From contig JAGMUV010000006.1 of the NCBI GenBank assembly GCA_020744425.1, positions 3,224,001 to 3,288,000 on the forward strand: DNA of 64,000 bases. The letters are read 5' to 3'. Source of the stretch: Dactylonectria macrodidyma (Eukaryota > Ascomycota > Sordariomycetes > Hypocreales > Nectriaceae). The notes under the pieces are model-generated. The model searched no databases, was not told the DNA's origin, and saw nothing but the letters and a program-made list of their open reading frames with translations. This document shows positions 33,370 through 43,317 of this stretch, one piece after another. The number at the start of each line of letters is the position of its first letter. Positions within the stretch are counted from its first letter, which is position 1. The position numbers were made by a program, and so were the translations under genes.

Positions 33370-35037
33370 ATGAGACTCCTGGCACAAGTAAGCGCGGTGC
33401 TTGCTGCATCGCAGATCCCCCTGTCTGATGCGAGGACCAGCAGCAACTCAAAGAAGACAATCAAGCTCAGCGGCTATGGAAAATTCACCGGAACTGTGGT
33501 GAATACCACCTACAGCAGCCAGCAACTCCCAGAGCCCGTTGACGCCTGGCTCGGCATCGACTACTCGACGCAACCAACCGGCAGCGGTCGATTTAAAGCC
33601 GTAGACTGGCCCTCTGCCTTCAAGGGCGTCAAGGCGACAGACACATACGGGAAAGCGTGCATCCAAGAGACAACGTCGAGCCTCCCAGCCGCAAGCCAGG
33701 ATGAAGCCTGTCTCAACTTCAACGTCTACCGGACTCAAGGCGTTCCTTTGAGCAAGAAGCTCCCCGTCCTTGTCTGGATCCATGGAGGTGCCTTTTTCTC
33801 CGGCAGTTATAAGAGCTTCGATGGTGCTGCCTTTGTGGCCTCGTCCAAGGAGCCGATTGTTGTTGTGAACTTCCACTACCGCGTCAACTCGCTGGGATTT
33901 CTGCCGTCAGCACTCTTCGAAGACGAAGAACTGTTGAACCTCGGTATTCGAGACCAGCATCAGTTTCTGCTGTTCGTCCAGAAGCACATCTCATCCTTCG
34001 GTGGCAACCCCAAGGCCGTTACCATTGGAGGACGCTCGGCCGGTGCCCATTCCGTAGGCATTCACTATTTCCACAACTATGGCAAAGAACATAAGCAGTT
34101 GTTCGCCCGAGCCATCCACCAATCTGGCTCTGTTACCTCCAGGGCCTTTCCCAACGCCAGTTACCCTCTATACAAGACTCAGTACGCTGAGTACTTGACC
34201 TACCTCGGATGCGACGAGAAAAAGTCCGACAAGGCCACGCTCGCGTGTCTTCGAAGCGTCGACGTTGGCGCAATTCGCACCATCAGTACCAAGATATTCT
34301 ACGACTACAACCCAGTACTCACGTGGCCGTTCCAGCCTGTGGCTGGTGGCTTCCTCTTTGAGAAGCCAGGCTCTCAATCTGGCTATGATGGCACCTTTTT
34401 CCACGTACCAGTGATCAGTTCCACTGTTACCGACGAAGGAAAGTTTTACGTGCCTGGAACCCTAGAGACGAATGAAGAATTCCTGGATTATCTACACAAC
34501 ATTTCTCCAGCGCTGAACAGCAAGGACCTGGAGCTCCTTTCATCTCTGTATCCTGATCCTGCGACCGATGCCACCTCACCCTTCGCCAACTCGCCCAACA
34601 GCACACAGTACAACCGTCTCGCCGCTGCTTGGAGCGATTACGCATACATCTGTCCCGGCCAGGAGACTTCATATCGAGCGTCCATCGCTGATGTGCCCAC
34701 GTGGAAACTTCGCTTCAACACGCCTGCCGGGTTCCCTGCCTGGCAAGGCATCCCACACACATCTGATACAAGATACACGTGGGACGAGCCTACGACTCTG
34801 TACCCCGAGATTAGTCACATATACCACGGATATCTCTCTAGCTTTGTAGCGGCTGGAAATCCCAATAAGCACAGGTATCCTGGGAGCCCGAAGTGGCCCC
34901 AATACGATGGCAACGCAGATCAACCTGTTCAGCTGGTTGTGCAGCCGGAGGATACCAAGGTCGAGAAGGATAACATCAGAACCGAAGCATGTCTTTATTG
35001 GAGAGATCCTGAGCGAGCACCGAGACTGAACAAGTAG
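33370..35037 (+). CDS. Secreted type-B carboxylesterase/lipase
   Basis: Alpha/beta-hydrolase of the type-B carboxylesterase family, hydrolysing carboxylic esters outside the cell. Single exon, 555 residues, start ATG at 33370; residues 1-20 (MRLLAQVSAVLAASQIPLSD) form a signal peptide. The oxyanion loop is HGGAFFSG (from 138), the nucleophile S223 lies in GGRSAGAHS, the acid is probably the Glu of TVTDEGKFY, and the histidine is in GIPHTSDTRYTW. Several Asn-X-Thr sites fit secretion. The EDCLxLN signature is replaced by DEACLNFNVY, a common divergence in fungal members. It is convergent with the Old Yellow Enzyme gene, 180 bp away. Natural substrate not determinable. Confidence 0.93.
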   Translation: MRLLAQVSAVLAASQIPLSDARTSSNSKKTIKLSGYGKFTGTVVNTTYSSQQLPEPVDAWLGIDYSTQPTGSGRFKAVDWPSAFKGVKATDTYGKACIQETTSSLPAASQDEACLNFNVYRTQGVPLSKKLPVLVWIHGGAFFSGSYKSFDGAAFVASSKEPIVVVNFHYRVNSLGFLPSALFEDEELLNLGIRDQHQFLLFVQKHISSFGGNPKAVTIGGRSAGAHSVGIHYFHNYGKEHKQLFARAIHQSGSVTSRAFPNASYPLYKTQYAEYLTYLGCDEKKSDKATLACLRSVDVGAIRTISTKIFYDYNPVLTWPFQPVAGGFLFEKPGSQSGYDGTFFHVPVISSTVTDEGKFYVPGTLETNEEFLDYLHNISPALNSKDLELLSSLYPDPATDATSPFANSPNSTQYNRLAAAWSDYAYICPGQETSYRASIADVPTWKLRFNTPAGFPAWQGIPHTSDTRYTWDEPTTLYPEISHIYHGYLSSFVAAGNPNKHRYPGSPKWPQYDGNADQPVQLVVQPEDTKVEKDNIRTEACLYWRDPERAPRLNK

Positions 35038-35217
35038 TTTCCCATTACATACGATGCGCGGTTGCTATCAGGCCATGATCTGAACCATGGGGTTCAACTG
35101 AGCACTGGTCGCATCATGTAAAACACTTAAAGCAGAAAGCCAAAATATCATTCAATGTCTATACTCTATATCTAATCCCGAGCGCCTTGCCAATGCCAGT
35201 AGTGATTTCAGGGTATT

Positions 35218-36393
35218 TTAAATGCGAGCAGTAGGCTCGCTAGTAGACGCAAGGTACTCCTGGCTGAAAGGGTAGTCGTTGTAACCGACGTTGCTCTTCT
35301 TGACGTAAAAGGTGTCGCGATTGTAAGGGGTGAAAGGCACACCGTTCTTGGCGCGGAAGACCAGATCGGGGTTGGAGATGAAGTGGCGACCAAAGGCGAC
35401 GCCGACATCCCAGCTCTTGTATCGGCCATCGAGAGCTTCAGCTGCCGTGTCGGGCATGTAGGCACCGGCAACGAAGACGGGAGACTGGTTGTCCCACTCC
35501 TCGAGAATGAACTCGAGCTTCTGCTCCTTATCTCCGAAAGGCTTAACAGCGTCCAGGGGCTGGGTAGGAACAATTCCCAAGTTGACGGGGTTGCCGCGAG
35601 GCTCAACCAGAGAGATGTAGGCAAGTTTGTATCCAGCCTTCTTCAACTCGCGGATAATGTAGCCGGTCTGCTCCCAGGTGTCCTTGGAGAAGGAACCCTG
35701 GAAAGTGGCAAAGGGGCTGAGACGGAGAGCAGTGCGCTCAGCACCAACCTCTTCGACGACAGCCTTGACAACCTCGAGCAAGAAGCGAGCACGGTTCTCA
35801 ACAGAGCCACCCCACTTGTCTGTGCGAGAGTTGATGCTGTCACGGGTGAACTGGTCAACGAGGTATCCGTGAGCACCGTGAATTTCAACACCATCACCAC
35901 CAGCCGCAACGACGTTCTTGGCGGCATTTCGGAAGTCGGCAATCTTCTGCCAGATCTCCTCCTCGGTCAAAGCCTCGGGAGGTACAGGGCGGCCCTCCAT
36001 CTGCAGGGCGCTGCTGGAGGCGTACTTGAAGCCGCGACCGGTGACGTAGCCAGGGTTACCTGCGCGGCCGAGATCCCACAGCTGTTGGAACATGAAGCTG
36101 CCTTTTGCGTGGACGGCCTCGTAAATGCGCTTCCAGCCGGCGATTTCCTCCTCGGTGGTGACGCCGGGCAGGTTAGGGTCGGCCTCGGCGGTCTGGGAGA
36201 TGCCGGTGGCCTCGCTGATGATGAGGGTTCCGGGAGTTGAGGCGCGGTCAGCGTAGTACTGGATCATCATATCCAAGGGAGCGTGGTTGTCGTCGTTGCG
36301 GTAGCGGGTGAGAGGGGCCATGGCAATGCGCTGGGAGAGCGTCAGGTTGCCGACCTTGAGGGGCTGCCATAGTCTAGATTCGGAGAAAGTCAT
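35218..36393 (-). CDS. Old Yellow Enzyme-type NAD(P)H:flavin oxidoreductase
   Basis: FMN-dependent ene-reductase that reduces activated C=C bonds. Single exon of 391 residues, start ATG at 36393 (MTFSESRLWQPLKVG). The substrate-binding pair is H172/H175 in IHGAHGYLVDQF, with the proton-donating Tyr at 177; INSRTDKWGGSVENRARF and RLSPFATFQG are typical of the family, and FGRHFISNPDLVFR near the C-terminus contributes to FMN phosphate binding. The N-terminal RIAMAPLTRYRND strand is conserved. A likely TATA box lies about 120 bp upstream. A long antisense open frame over this gene (35383..36240) reflects its codon use and is not a gene. Role could be stress detoxification or secondary metabolism. 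Confidence 0.95.
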   Translation of the reverse strand: MTFSESRLWQPLKVGNLTLSQRIAMAPLTRYRNDDNHAPLDMMIQYYADRASTPGTLIISEATGISQTAEADPNLPGVTTEEEIAGWKRIYEAVHAKGSFMFQQLWDLGRAGNPGYVTGRGFKYASSSALQMEGRPVPPEALTEEEIWQKIADFRNAAKNVVAAGGDGVEIHGAHGYLVDQFTRDSINSRTDKWGGSVENRARFLLEVVKAVVEEVGAERTALRLSPFATFQGSFSKDTWEQTGYIIRELKKAGYKLAYISLVEPRGNPVNLGIVPTQPLDAVKPFGDKEQKLEFILEEWDNQSPVFVAGAYMPDTAAEALDGRYKSWDVGVAFGRHFISNPDLVFRAKNGVPFTPYNRDTFYVKKSNVGYNDYPFSQEYLASTSEPTARI

Positions 36394-36509
36394 TGTGAAG
36401 TTGAGTAGGTTGAAGATGTTGAGGAGTTTATGGAGGTTCGGGGCATGAAATGCAATGCAGGTCTGTCAGTTGAGTTGAATAAGAGATTCTTGAAGTGTTC
36501 GAAGATAGG

Positions 36510-36521
36510 CTTATATACTCG
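36510..36521 (-). promoter_or_regulatory. TATA box of the Old Yellow Enzyme gene
   Basis: The minus strand reads GAGTATATAAGC here, 117-128 bp before the ATG at 36393. Spacing and sequence suit a fungal core promoter. Confidence 0.5.
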
Positions 36522-36720
36522 TTACGAAAACTCGGTTTTGCAGCCTCATTTCTAAGCAATCGACTGTTGAAATAAAACTCCACTACGGATCTCATGCAAT
36601 CACGACTCCACTAAGATAATGCCACGCGAGGCTCCGCTAAACATTAGACTTGACGGCATCACGGCCCCTACAAAGACTTTTCTCGGTCCGTTGATACGTA
36701 ACAGAACCCGGGCAGAAGCG

Positions 36721-36812
36721 TTGATCGTGCGTCTTTGACGGAGATGCGGCATGTATTCGACGGAGTCACGGAGATTCGGAGCCTTGATCGTGCGTCTTTG
36801 ACGGAGATGCGG
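36721..36812. repeat. Pair of 29-bp direct repeats, 63-bp period
   Basis: A 29-bp unit beginning TTGATCGTGCGTCTTTGACG occurs exactly at 36721..36749 and again at 36784..36812, separated by 34 unrelated bases. Only two copies are present, so this is not an array. Confidence 0.8.
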
Positions 36813-38501
36813 ACCCGCAGTCGTCCTGCGTTGGCAAGAGTCGCAGGGACCAAGGCCCATTCCAGATCCGCGGCTCCGTCCGCTTAGAAATCGCGGTCTG
36901 TCAAACACCAGAATTCATGAGGCGGTGGCCATGATGGGCCGGGAATGGAACCAAGAGTGGGAAATAGTCCGAGGATTTCTGGGTACTGGAATCAACTCTC
37001 GATCCACTTCGGCCTTCTAGTCGAAACAGACTCCACATGAAGTGGCTACGTCATTCTACGAGCATCTAGAAGGCCATGAACGCGGTGATGGTATCTGGAA
37101 TCGAGAATCGAAATTCATTAGGTTCTGTGGGCTACTAGGTCTTACAACAAAGACTCTATGTCAAACGGGCTGAAAAGGTTGATGAGGGTAGAGCAACATG
37201 AGGGCAGACAAACAAGTAACAGAGGCTCCACCGAAACGAGAAAAACAAGAATCGCACCAAACCGAAACCATGAACAGGCCGCAGTGGCAAGATAAAATCT
37301 TGATAGTAGAAAGAATATTATAGAGAACGCGTAAGATGTTGAGAGGTTGCGGAGAGATTATAAACACCTCCGACATGACGAGTTCGCAAAACAAGGTGTA
37401 TGTGCTTAGTCATCCAGTTGCAGGTACAGCTCTGTCAAGCGACTTATGAAAGCAAGTTGTCAAATCTCAATGTTCTTCCCACCCGGGTTTGAATGTGGTG
37501 AAAAAATCCATTACTCTTGCAATCAAAAATCCCTCTTTATACTAGAAAGGCTTATCAAAAAACCCATTCTCGAGGTATGACTAGTCACTGTGTGAAAACG
37601 GCGTCTGTTCGGAAAGACATGCGCCCTATAGGGTAGGTTCTATTCAACGGCCAGCTAAGACCCAAAGGGATCTCTGAAGAGGACGCTTCTTCTAGTTTCG
37701 GAATAGTCTATCAGATTTCTGGGGCCCATCATGCATTATTAAGGAGCCGATGACACGGAGATCTGCTCGCATCCGCCGGTCCCGACACCGTGGTAGGCTT
37801 AGCTGACGAGTCTCTCGATTGTTGGCTACTCACGACTTGCTACACCCCTCACACGCCAATTAGCGCATAACTTCGTGAAGGTTTGGTAAACCAACCGTTG
37901 CCATCGAAGTTAAGTCAGTAATACAAGGTTAAATATCTAACTTAAGTTGTTGTAAGCGACTGACTGATATATACATCGCTCAGCTAAACCGAGAGCTCTG
38001 TCCCTTGCCGTCTAGCTCTCTAGAATGATGCTTATTCGTGACACACGATTTATTTGTTTTTCTACCGTGCTCAGTCATTTAAAGGCTGAGAAATGGAAAA
38101 CGGTAAGCACAGTGGCCGCTGATCTCAGATCGGTTACAATGCCTCTGCTGCAGTGAGTGATTGATACGCAGATTATCATGTTCTTGTCTCCTGAGAGCGC
38201 AAAAATGATGTTGCATGCTTTGCAATGGAAGAAAATTGCCATTCAAGGGAGCTCAGCTGGTGCAAGCTGGCCTCCTGCTTTCAAGGTTTAAACCATGAAC
38301 AATTCCAGTTGGATTCATCCTGATCCCGGCTCTTCTACACGTCGCAGCCTGCGGACATATGGGGCAGCTGGTGATGCAAGACGGCCAACATGAGTTTCTA
38401 GATGGATTGGTAAACCTGGTGAACGCACCATATGAATTTGTCATGGAAATCTAATCGTATCACTATAATATCTATGTTCAATCTCGCCCTCAATTTGTGA
38501 T

Positions 38502-40208
38502 CTACCTGTCATCCTCCTCCTCAGCCAGCCAATACGCCTCAACTTCCACAATACACGTCCGCGCCGGGACAGTCACAGCAATCGGGAAGCCTCCATAGTC
38601 CGGATCATCATTCGGCATAATGACAAACTCTCCACTCCTCGTCTCGTCGCCGTTGAAGATGCGCAGCGTCTGCAGCTTGCCCTGCTCGTCGACCTCCTTC
38701 TCGTGCGCCCACAAGATGCCCGTAAACGTGGCTTCCTTGCGTGCGCTCTTGAAGCTCGCGTTGAAACCGCGTCCGACGAGCAGGAACTTTGCGTCACCTA
38801 GGTGGATCACCATGCCGCCGCCGGGACCAGCCTTGCCGAAGACAAAGGCGCGCTCGATGATGACCTCGACGTCGCCGAAGACGCGGGTCCAGCGCTCTGG
38901 TACGCGGTCGCAGGGCTCCTCGTCGAAGAAGAAGCCCATACGGTCCTCGGGGGCTGCTGCCAGAAGAAAATCTTTGGTCTGGTCGAGAAGCTTGAACTCG
39001 CGACCGACGAGCTCGGCACCGGTGTCGATGCCAAAAGGGCTGGATCCGAGGCCCCCGTACGTTGCGTATGAAAGCCAGACGCGGCGGGAGCCGTTCTCGT
39101 CACGTCGCTGCTCAGGAATAAATAGGGGGTTCTTCTGCTCAGTGTAGTTCTTGCACACAGTCTCGTAGTCGTGAAAGTACAAGTCGGGAGCGAGAAAGTC
39201 CAGGGCTGGCGTGTTGTGTCGCCAAATGTCCAGCACATGGGGACAGGGTCCACCGGAAGGATAGACTCCAGCATCCGCTCCGCCTCCTACGACGAGAGGG
39301 ACTCCTCGAAGGTCTAGTTGAGAAGGGTCGTCAAAGTTGAGCCAAGTGTTGGTGTATAATGGGATGGGGTACTCCTTTCTTCCGGCGGCTGCTACTCGAC
39401 CGACATAGGAGGAGATGTGATACGCCATGAAGGCTTCGTTTGCAGCGGATCCGGCGCCAAAGACGGAGTCCCAGGAATGTGAACCTGATGCCGGAATCTC
39501 TGAGAAGCGCTCCTTAAATCGGGGATGAAGATCAGTCTTGTGCAGGTACTCCAGTAGGTCGGCTGGCACAGGCTCATTGAACGCCTTGTTGGCTCTTTGT
39601 GAGCGGTCGCGAGAATCACCCAATAGACCAGTCTCGTTCTCAACTTGCACCATGAGAACTGTATTGTGCTCTGAATCAACCTCGGCCAAGTGACGCATCA
39701 ACGCCGCAAAGGCTCGGCTGTCGGCCTCGCAGCACTCGTTGCTGAGAGGAGTCACCATCTCGACGGTGCGCTTCACACCGCCGGCCTCGAGGACCTGGAC
39801 ACGAGGAAACCGCTTGACGTCGCGCTTGACCCATCCCGGGGCGTACGTCGAGATGCCATTCTTGTAGGTGCCGAACCACAGTAGCACGAGGTGCATGTCG
39901 TGCTCTCTGGCACCAGCCAGGACCAGGTCGAGCTCGCTAAAGTCGAACTGGCCTTCTTTTGGCTCAATGGTTTCCCACGTCACGGAGCCGAGCAGAGTGT
40001 TGATGTGCTGGGCTTTCATGGCGGGCCAAACTTCGCTCATGAACTTGGCCGAGCTGAGCGATGAGTTGTGCAGTTCGCCTGAGAGCATGAGGAAGGGCTT
40101 GCCCTTGACGATGAGCTGAACATTGCCATTTTCCAGGCGGCTGAGGTGAGGAGGAGTAGAAGCTTGGGTTTGAGCAACGACGGCCTCTTTGACTTCGATG
40201 GCAGTCAT
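38502..40208 (-). CDS. GH35-type beta-galactosidase with DUF5597-like C-terminus
   Basis: Glycoside hydrolase releasing terminal beta-galactose (or a related sugar). Single exon, 568 residues, start ATG at 40208 (MTAIEVKEAV). A TIM-barrel catalytic domain shows the GH35/GH42-clan acid/base pair N191-E192 in MVQVENETG and a nucleophile Glu in LFIPEQRRDE; the C-terminal third is a beta-rich region like the DUF5597 domain of GanA-type enzymes. There is no signal peptide, so the enzyme should be cytoplasmic and act on imported oligosaccharides, which fits the sugar transporter nearby. The promoter contains a four-copy TGTACA array. The adjacent Zn2Cys6 gene on the same strand is a plausible regulator. 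Exact sugar specificity is not settled. Confidence 0.9.
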   Translation of the reverse strand: MTAIEVKEAVVAQTQASTPPHLSRLENGNVQLIVKGKPFLMLSGELHNSSLSSAKFMSEVWPAMKAQHINTLLGSVTWETIEPKEGQFDFSELDLVLAGAREHDMHLVLLWFGTYKNGISTYAPGWVKRDVKRFPRVQVLEAGGVKRTVEMVTPLSNECCEADSRAFAALMRHLAEVDSEHNTVLMVQVENETGLLGDSRDRSQRANKAFNEPVPADLLEYLHKTDLHPRFKERFSEIPASGSHSWDSVFGAGSAANEAFMAYHISSYVGRVAAAGRKEYPIPLYTNTWLNFDDPSQLDLRGVPLVVGGGADAGVYPSGGPCPHVLDIWRHNTPALDFLAPDLYFHDYETVCKNYTEQKNPLFIPEQRRDENGSRRVWLSYATYGGLGSSPFGIDTGAELVGREFKLLDQTKDFLLAAAPEDRMGFFFDEEPCDRVPERWTRVFGDVEVIIERAFVFGKAGPGGGMVIHLGDAKFLLVGRGFNASFKSARKEATFTGILWAHEKEVDEQGKLQTLRIFNGDETRSGEFVIMPNDDPDYGGFPIAVTVPARTCIVEVEAYWLAEEEDDR

Positions 40209-40656
40209 TTTGGTGGTTGGAGAGACGAAGCAAGGGAATGGATGTGTACAGGAATGGGATTGTACAGATTGGGCATGTACAGGGGTGGAAGTGTACAGGA
40301 ATAAATGATGAAGACGGCAGCTTGGGGAAAGCGAGTCGGATAAAATAGAGAGCAGAGACGAGAAACAAAATCACCATGGGTCTTAGGATGAGGTCACGAC
40401 AAAGCCAAGCTAAAAGAATATCCCCAGACGCATTTACTCCGGACTTGATCGAAACCCACACGTCAACTAGAGTCTGGAGATGACATGGAATGGTGCCACG
40501 GGGTAAGAATAACATGGTTCCTGAGTGGACACAGGGGCGAGGTTCCCCGAAGGAGTGGAGAAGCATTTCTCCATGGAGAAACTTCGTATTAACTGTCCCC
40601 AGTTTAGCCAGTTTAGCTGGATTTATCCCTGCTCGTGCTAGCCGTACGACCTACTT
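40209..40656. promoter_or_regulatory. Promoter/5' UTR of the GH35 gene
   Basis: 448 bp between the GH35 start and the end of the Zn2Cys6 gene. Its proximal part carries the TGTACA array described separately; the rest has no obvious motif. Confidence 0.5.
40245..40307. repeat. Four regularly spaced TGTACA palindromes upstream of GH35
   Basis: TGTACAG occurs at 40245, 40261, 40276 and 40292, a period of 15-16 bp. Units share TGTACAGGAATGG-like sequence, so they form a short degenerate tandem repeat 37-89 bp before the GH35 ATG. Because TGTACA is its own reverse complement it reads the same in the mRNA (UGUACA). It could be a DNA operator or a 5' UTR protein-binding element. Confidence 0.75.
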
Positions 40657-42614
40657 TTACATCCCGCTACCACCACCCACACTGAGGTCCGAAGCTGGGG
40701 TATCGACACTGTAGACACTGCCAAAGTGACCGGGCTGAATAGCCTCGAGAACTCCAAGCCCCTGCCAGCAATCTAGATCGTCGAGCTTCCGCAGCAGACG
40801 CTCCAGCTTGCCCCTGGCGCTGTCACTGTCGCCCTCGCCCGTTCCGCCCTTCTCCACCTGTTCAAGGTAGGCGGCCCCAATGTCCCGGATCTTGGGGACG
40901 ACGCTACTGCCGTTGGCGTTGAAGACGGCCTGGGGCAGGTGGTATAGGATCTCGAGCAGGTCGTCGACGATGCGCTGGTGCTCTGGCCCGCTCCGCCGTG
41001 ACGGGTCTAGCTTTTGGAGGAGGTTGGACCGTACGTGGAGGCTGGTGATGAAGATGTTTGCAATTTGTACTTCATGGCCTTGAGTTACATTGGGAGGGCG
41101 AGAGAGACCGCCGCGCCATCGCAGTTCTGGAGGGAGACTGTCGATGACATGCTGCACCCTGGACAGGTATCTGCCGAGACAGGCCGACGGATCAGGGCCG
41201 AGTGGTGTTAGCTGGACCTCGTGCCATACCTTGAAAAGGTCGCTGAGGGAATTGAGGCCTGGCACGTAACTGGTGCTGTCGCCATACCACGGTACATGAT
41301 CTGATTCTAACAGGCTCTGTGGCTCCATTTGATCATCGGTGAGGTCCAGCGGCCGCGGGATGCTATCGATGAGCTCCTGGGAGAGCAGGCTGATGGGGAG
41401 TCGTCCGAGGATGTTGGCACTACTGCAGCCAGACACATGATGAGCATGGGGAGTGTGGATCGACAAAGCACCGTGGAGACGTACCAAGACGCGGCAAACA
41501 AGAGCCAGAACAGCCGCTTGAGCAGCTGCTTCTCCGCGTTATCCATATCGTGGGTACAGTAATAAGCGAGATATCGTACTCCAGCCGCCGCTTCGGACGT
41601 GGCGTGAAACGACCTCATGTCTCCGAGTCCCGAGTCCGAGACGGCGCCCATGGCGGTGCCCAGGTTATACATGGCGATGCACCAGTCAAGGGAATACGAC
41701 TTGAGGGCGAAGCCGCTAGGGAGGAGGTTGTTGTGCTCGATAAACTCCCAGCATCGGCTAACGGTTACCGAGCTGTGATCCTCGCGAGGTAACGTCGCCA
41801 CCACAGCTGCACACACGCTCACAACTAGCCCGCAGAACTGCCTGTCGGTGCCAGCATCGCCGTTACGGAGACGCCGCATGAACCGCCGCCGGAGCAGGAT
41901 CGGAGCCACGGGGTGGACCTTGTCAAACCAGTGACCGAGCATCCGCGAGACGACGGCATCTGGGGCAAACGAGCCTAGCCAGGGTCCTGGGCGGTGGATG
42001 CTTAGTTTGGTGGTGTTGCTGCAGGGAGACGCTGCAACGACGTCTGGGCTTGTGTGTGAGAGTGGAGAGGCGTTGGAGAGGGAGGCTGTGGATAGAGATG
42101 GGTTGGACAAAGGGATATTGGACAGAGACGGGTTGGAGAGGGAAATAGTAGCCAGAGACGGATTAGAAAGGGAAGCGTTAGACAAAGATGGGTTCGAAAG
42201 TGCCATCAGCTGGACGCCCGGCGTAGGAGATCCAGCCCCGGCTGCTGCGATTCGCTCTGGCAGCTGTGCATGTCTAGATGCAAGGTCAACGCGTTAGCAG
42301 GGCCGTATTCATGCCGAATATTCAACACCTGATGTGAAGGAATAGACATGGCGAACCTGTTTGGGGGCCCGCGTTTCCTCCTGGGCCGCTGCTTGGTACA
42401 ATTGATCTCTAGAAAGAGGCAGCCCTGACAAGTCTGGTTCTCGGCGTCGTAGATGCACTACCACCCATCCATCAGCAACATCTTCGGGATGGCATCAGAA
42501 CCATCAAAGACGCACCCGCACTTTGCGAGACCGACAGGCATCGCATGCATTCTGATTCTTGCCAGATTTGGCTCTGGCGCTTGATCGCGAGGGGGCTGGG
42601 GTTGTCGTATCCAT
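40657..42614 (-). CDS. Zn2Cys6 fungal transcription factor (4 exons)
   Basis: Nuclear DNA-binding activator or repressor. Model complement(40657..41422, 41485..42273, 42357..42457, 42516..42614), 584 residues, start ATG at 42614 (MDTTTPAPS). The binuclear zinc cluster spans the first intron: C24, C27 and then C34, C43, C46, C53 (C-x2-C-x6-C-x8-C-x2-C-x6-C), followed by the basic KQRPRRKRGPPNR. A Ser/Asn/Leu pentapeptide repeat links it to a fungal-specific factor region (about 140-400) containing MLGHWFDKVHPVAPIL and GRLPISLLSQELIDS. Divergent from the MFS transporter (703-bp spacer) and co-oriented with the GH35 gene, so it is a likely cluster-specific regulator. The inducer is unknown. Confidence 0.9.
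42057..42206 (-). repeat. Coding minisatellite: ten pentapeptides of Ser-Leu-Ser-Asn-Pro type
   Basis: Inside exon 3 of the Zn2Cys6 gene the protein repeats a five-residue unit (SLSNP, SLSNA, SLATI, SLSNI, SLSTA and so on) about ten times. The 15-bp units are visible in the DNA as TTGGACA/GAGATGGG-like repeats. Such arrays change length easily. Confidence 0.8.
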
Positions 42615-43317
42615 GGCTTTTCGAGTCAAGCTGTGGATCGTGTAGAAAGACAGGAGGAGTGAGATCGACAAGGCATGAAAACATCCGAGGAGAAACATCG
42701 GGCATCGCCGGCCTTATGACATTCCTTCGCTTCTTAAGCTTAGTGCGGAATAAGACGCAGAAACATCGGAATTACCATCATCAGTTTCTGGAAACCCCGC
42801 AGGAAGCAATGACTCGACTCCACCGACTCTCCTGTTGGCGCTCCAATGAATGTCAAGCTTCTCACCTCTAAGGCATGAACTTGTCATGAGCCGGCCCACA
42901 GGCTTCATCCGGCTTAGTTGGGCGGTAAAAAAAACGCGTTCCCACACAATCTCCCCATCAATTGCTACCAGCTTTTCGTTACCCCATGGGGGGAGAAGGA
43001 AAAACGCTAATGGACTGGTGTTGTAACCCGCTACGCAGGTTTTCGGGAAACATGGGTTCTGGGGGACTCACATGGTCCATCATCGCGTGTCGTGTGTGAT
43101 GCAAGGACCAATGCAAAGCAAGGATAGCCTGATTCTTCCCTGACGAGTGGCTAAACTGTGCGTTTTGACTAACAAGATATACACTCGCCTTGCACGACCC
43201 CGGCGGAAGATATAAAGGGCGGGTGGTACGCGCCTCCCCTTGTCAAGACCACTGATCAGGACATCTAGAGTCTCAACTCTTCATCCCAATCATCGATATC
43301 CCACTCAAAGAATCATC
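42615..43317. promoter_or_regulatory. Bidirectional promoter of the regulator and sugar transporter
   Basis: 703 bp. Candidate sites seen by eye: GGCTAA at about 43149 (fits the XlnR-type GGCTAR core), paired CCGG cores at 42891 and 42909, a CGGCGG stretch at 43201, CTGGGG near 43053 (fits the CreA SYGGRG core), and a TATAAAG at 43211, 107 bp before the MFS start. None is proven. Confidence 0.5.
43211..43217 (+). promoter_or_regulatory. TATA box of the MFS sugar transporter
   Basis: TATAAAG, 107 bp upstream of the ATG at 43318, in a GC-richer setting. Confidence 0.55.

Larger units (their letters stand above)
36394..38501. other. Gene-free spacer with one 29-bp direct repeat
   Basis: About 2.1 kb between two minus-strand genes. 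Apart from the TATA box near 36515 and the repeat pair at 36721 and 36784, I see nothing. Open frames are short. Confidence 0.45.

Noticed and set aside
35383..36240. Plus-strand open frame of 285 codons
   Set aside because: It lies entirely antisense to the well-supported Old Yellow Enzyme gene and has a low-complexity, domain-free composition; a codon-bias shadow.
40245..40307. Regular short repeat as a possible CRISPR-like array
   Set aside because: Units of about 16 bp without unique spacers, in a eukaryotic promoter; a tandem regulatory repeat fits better.
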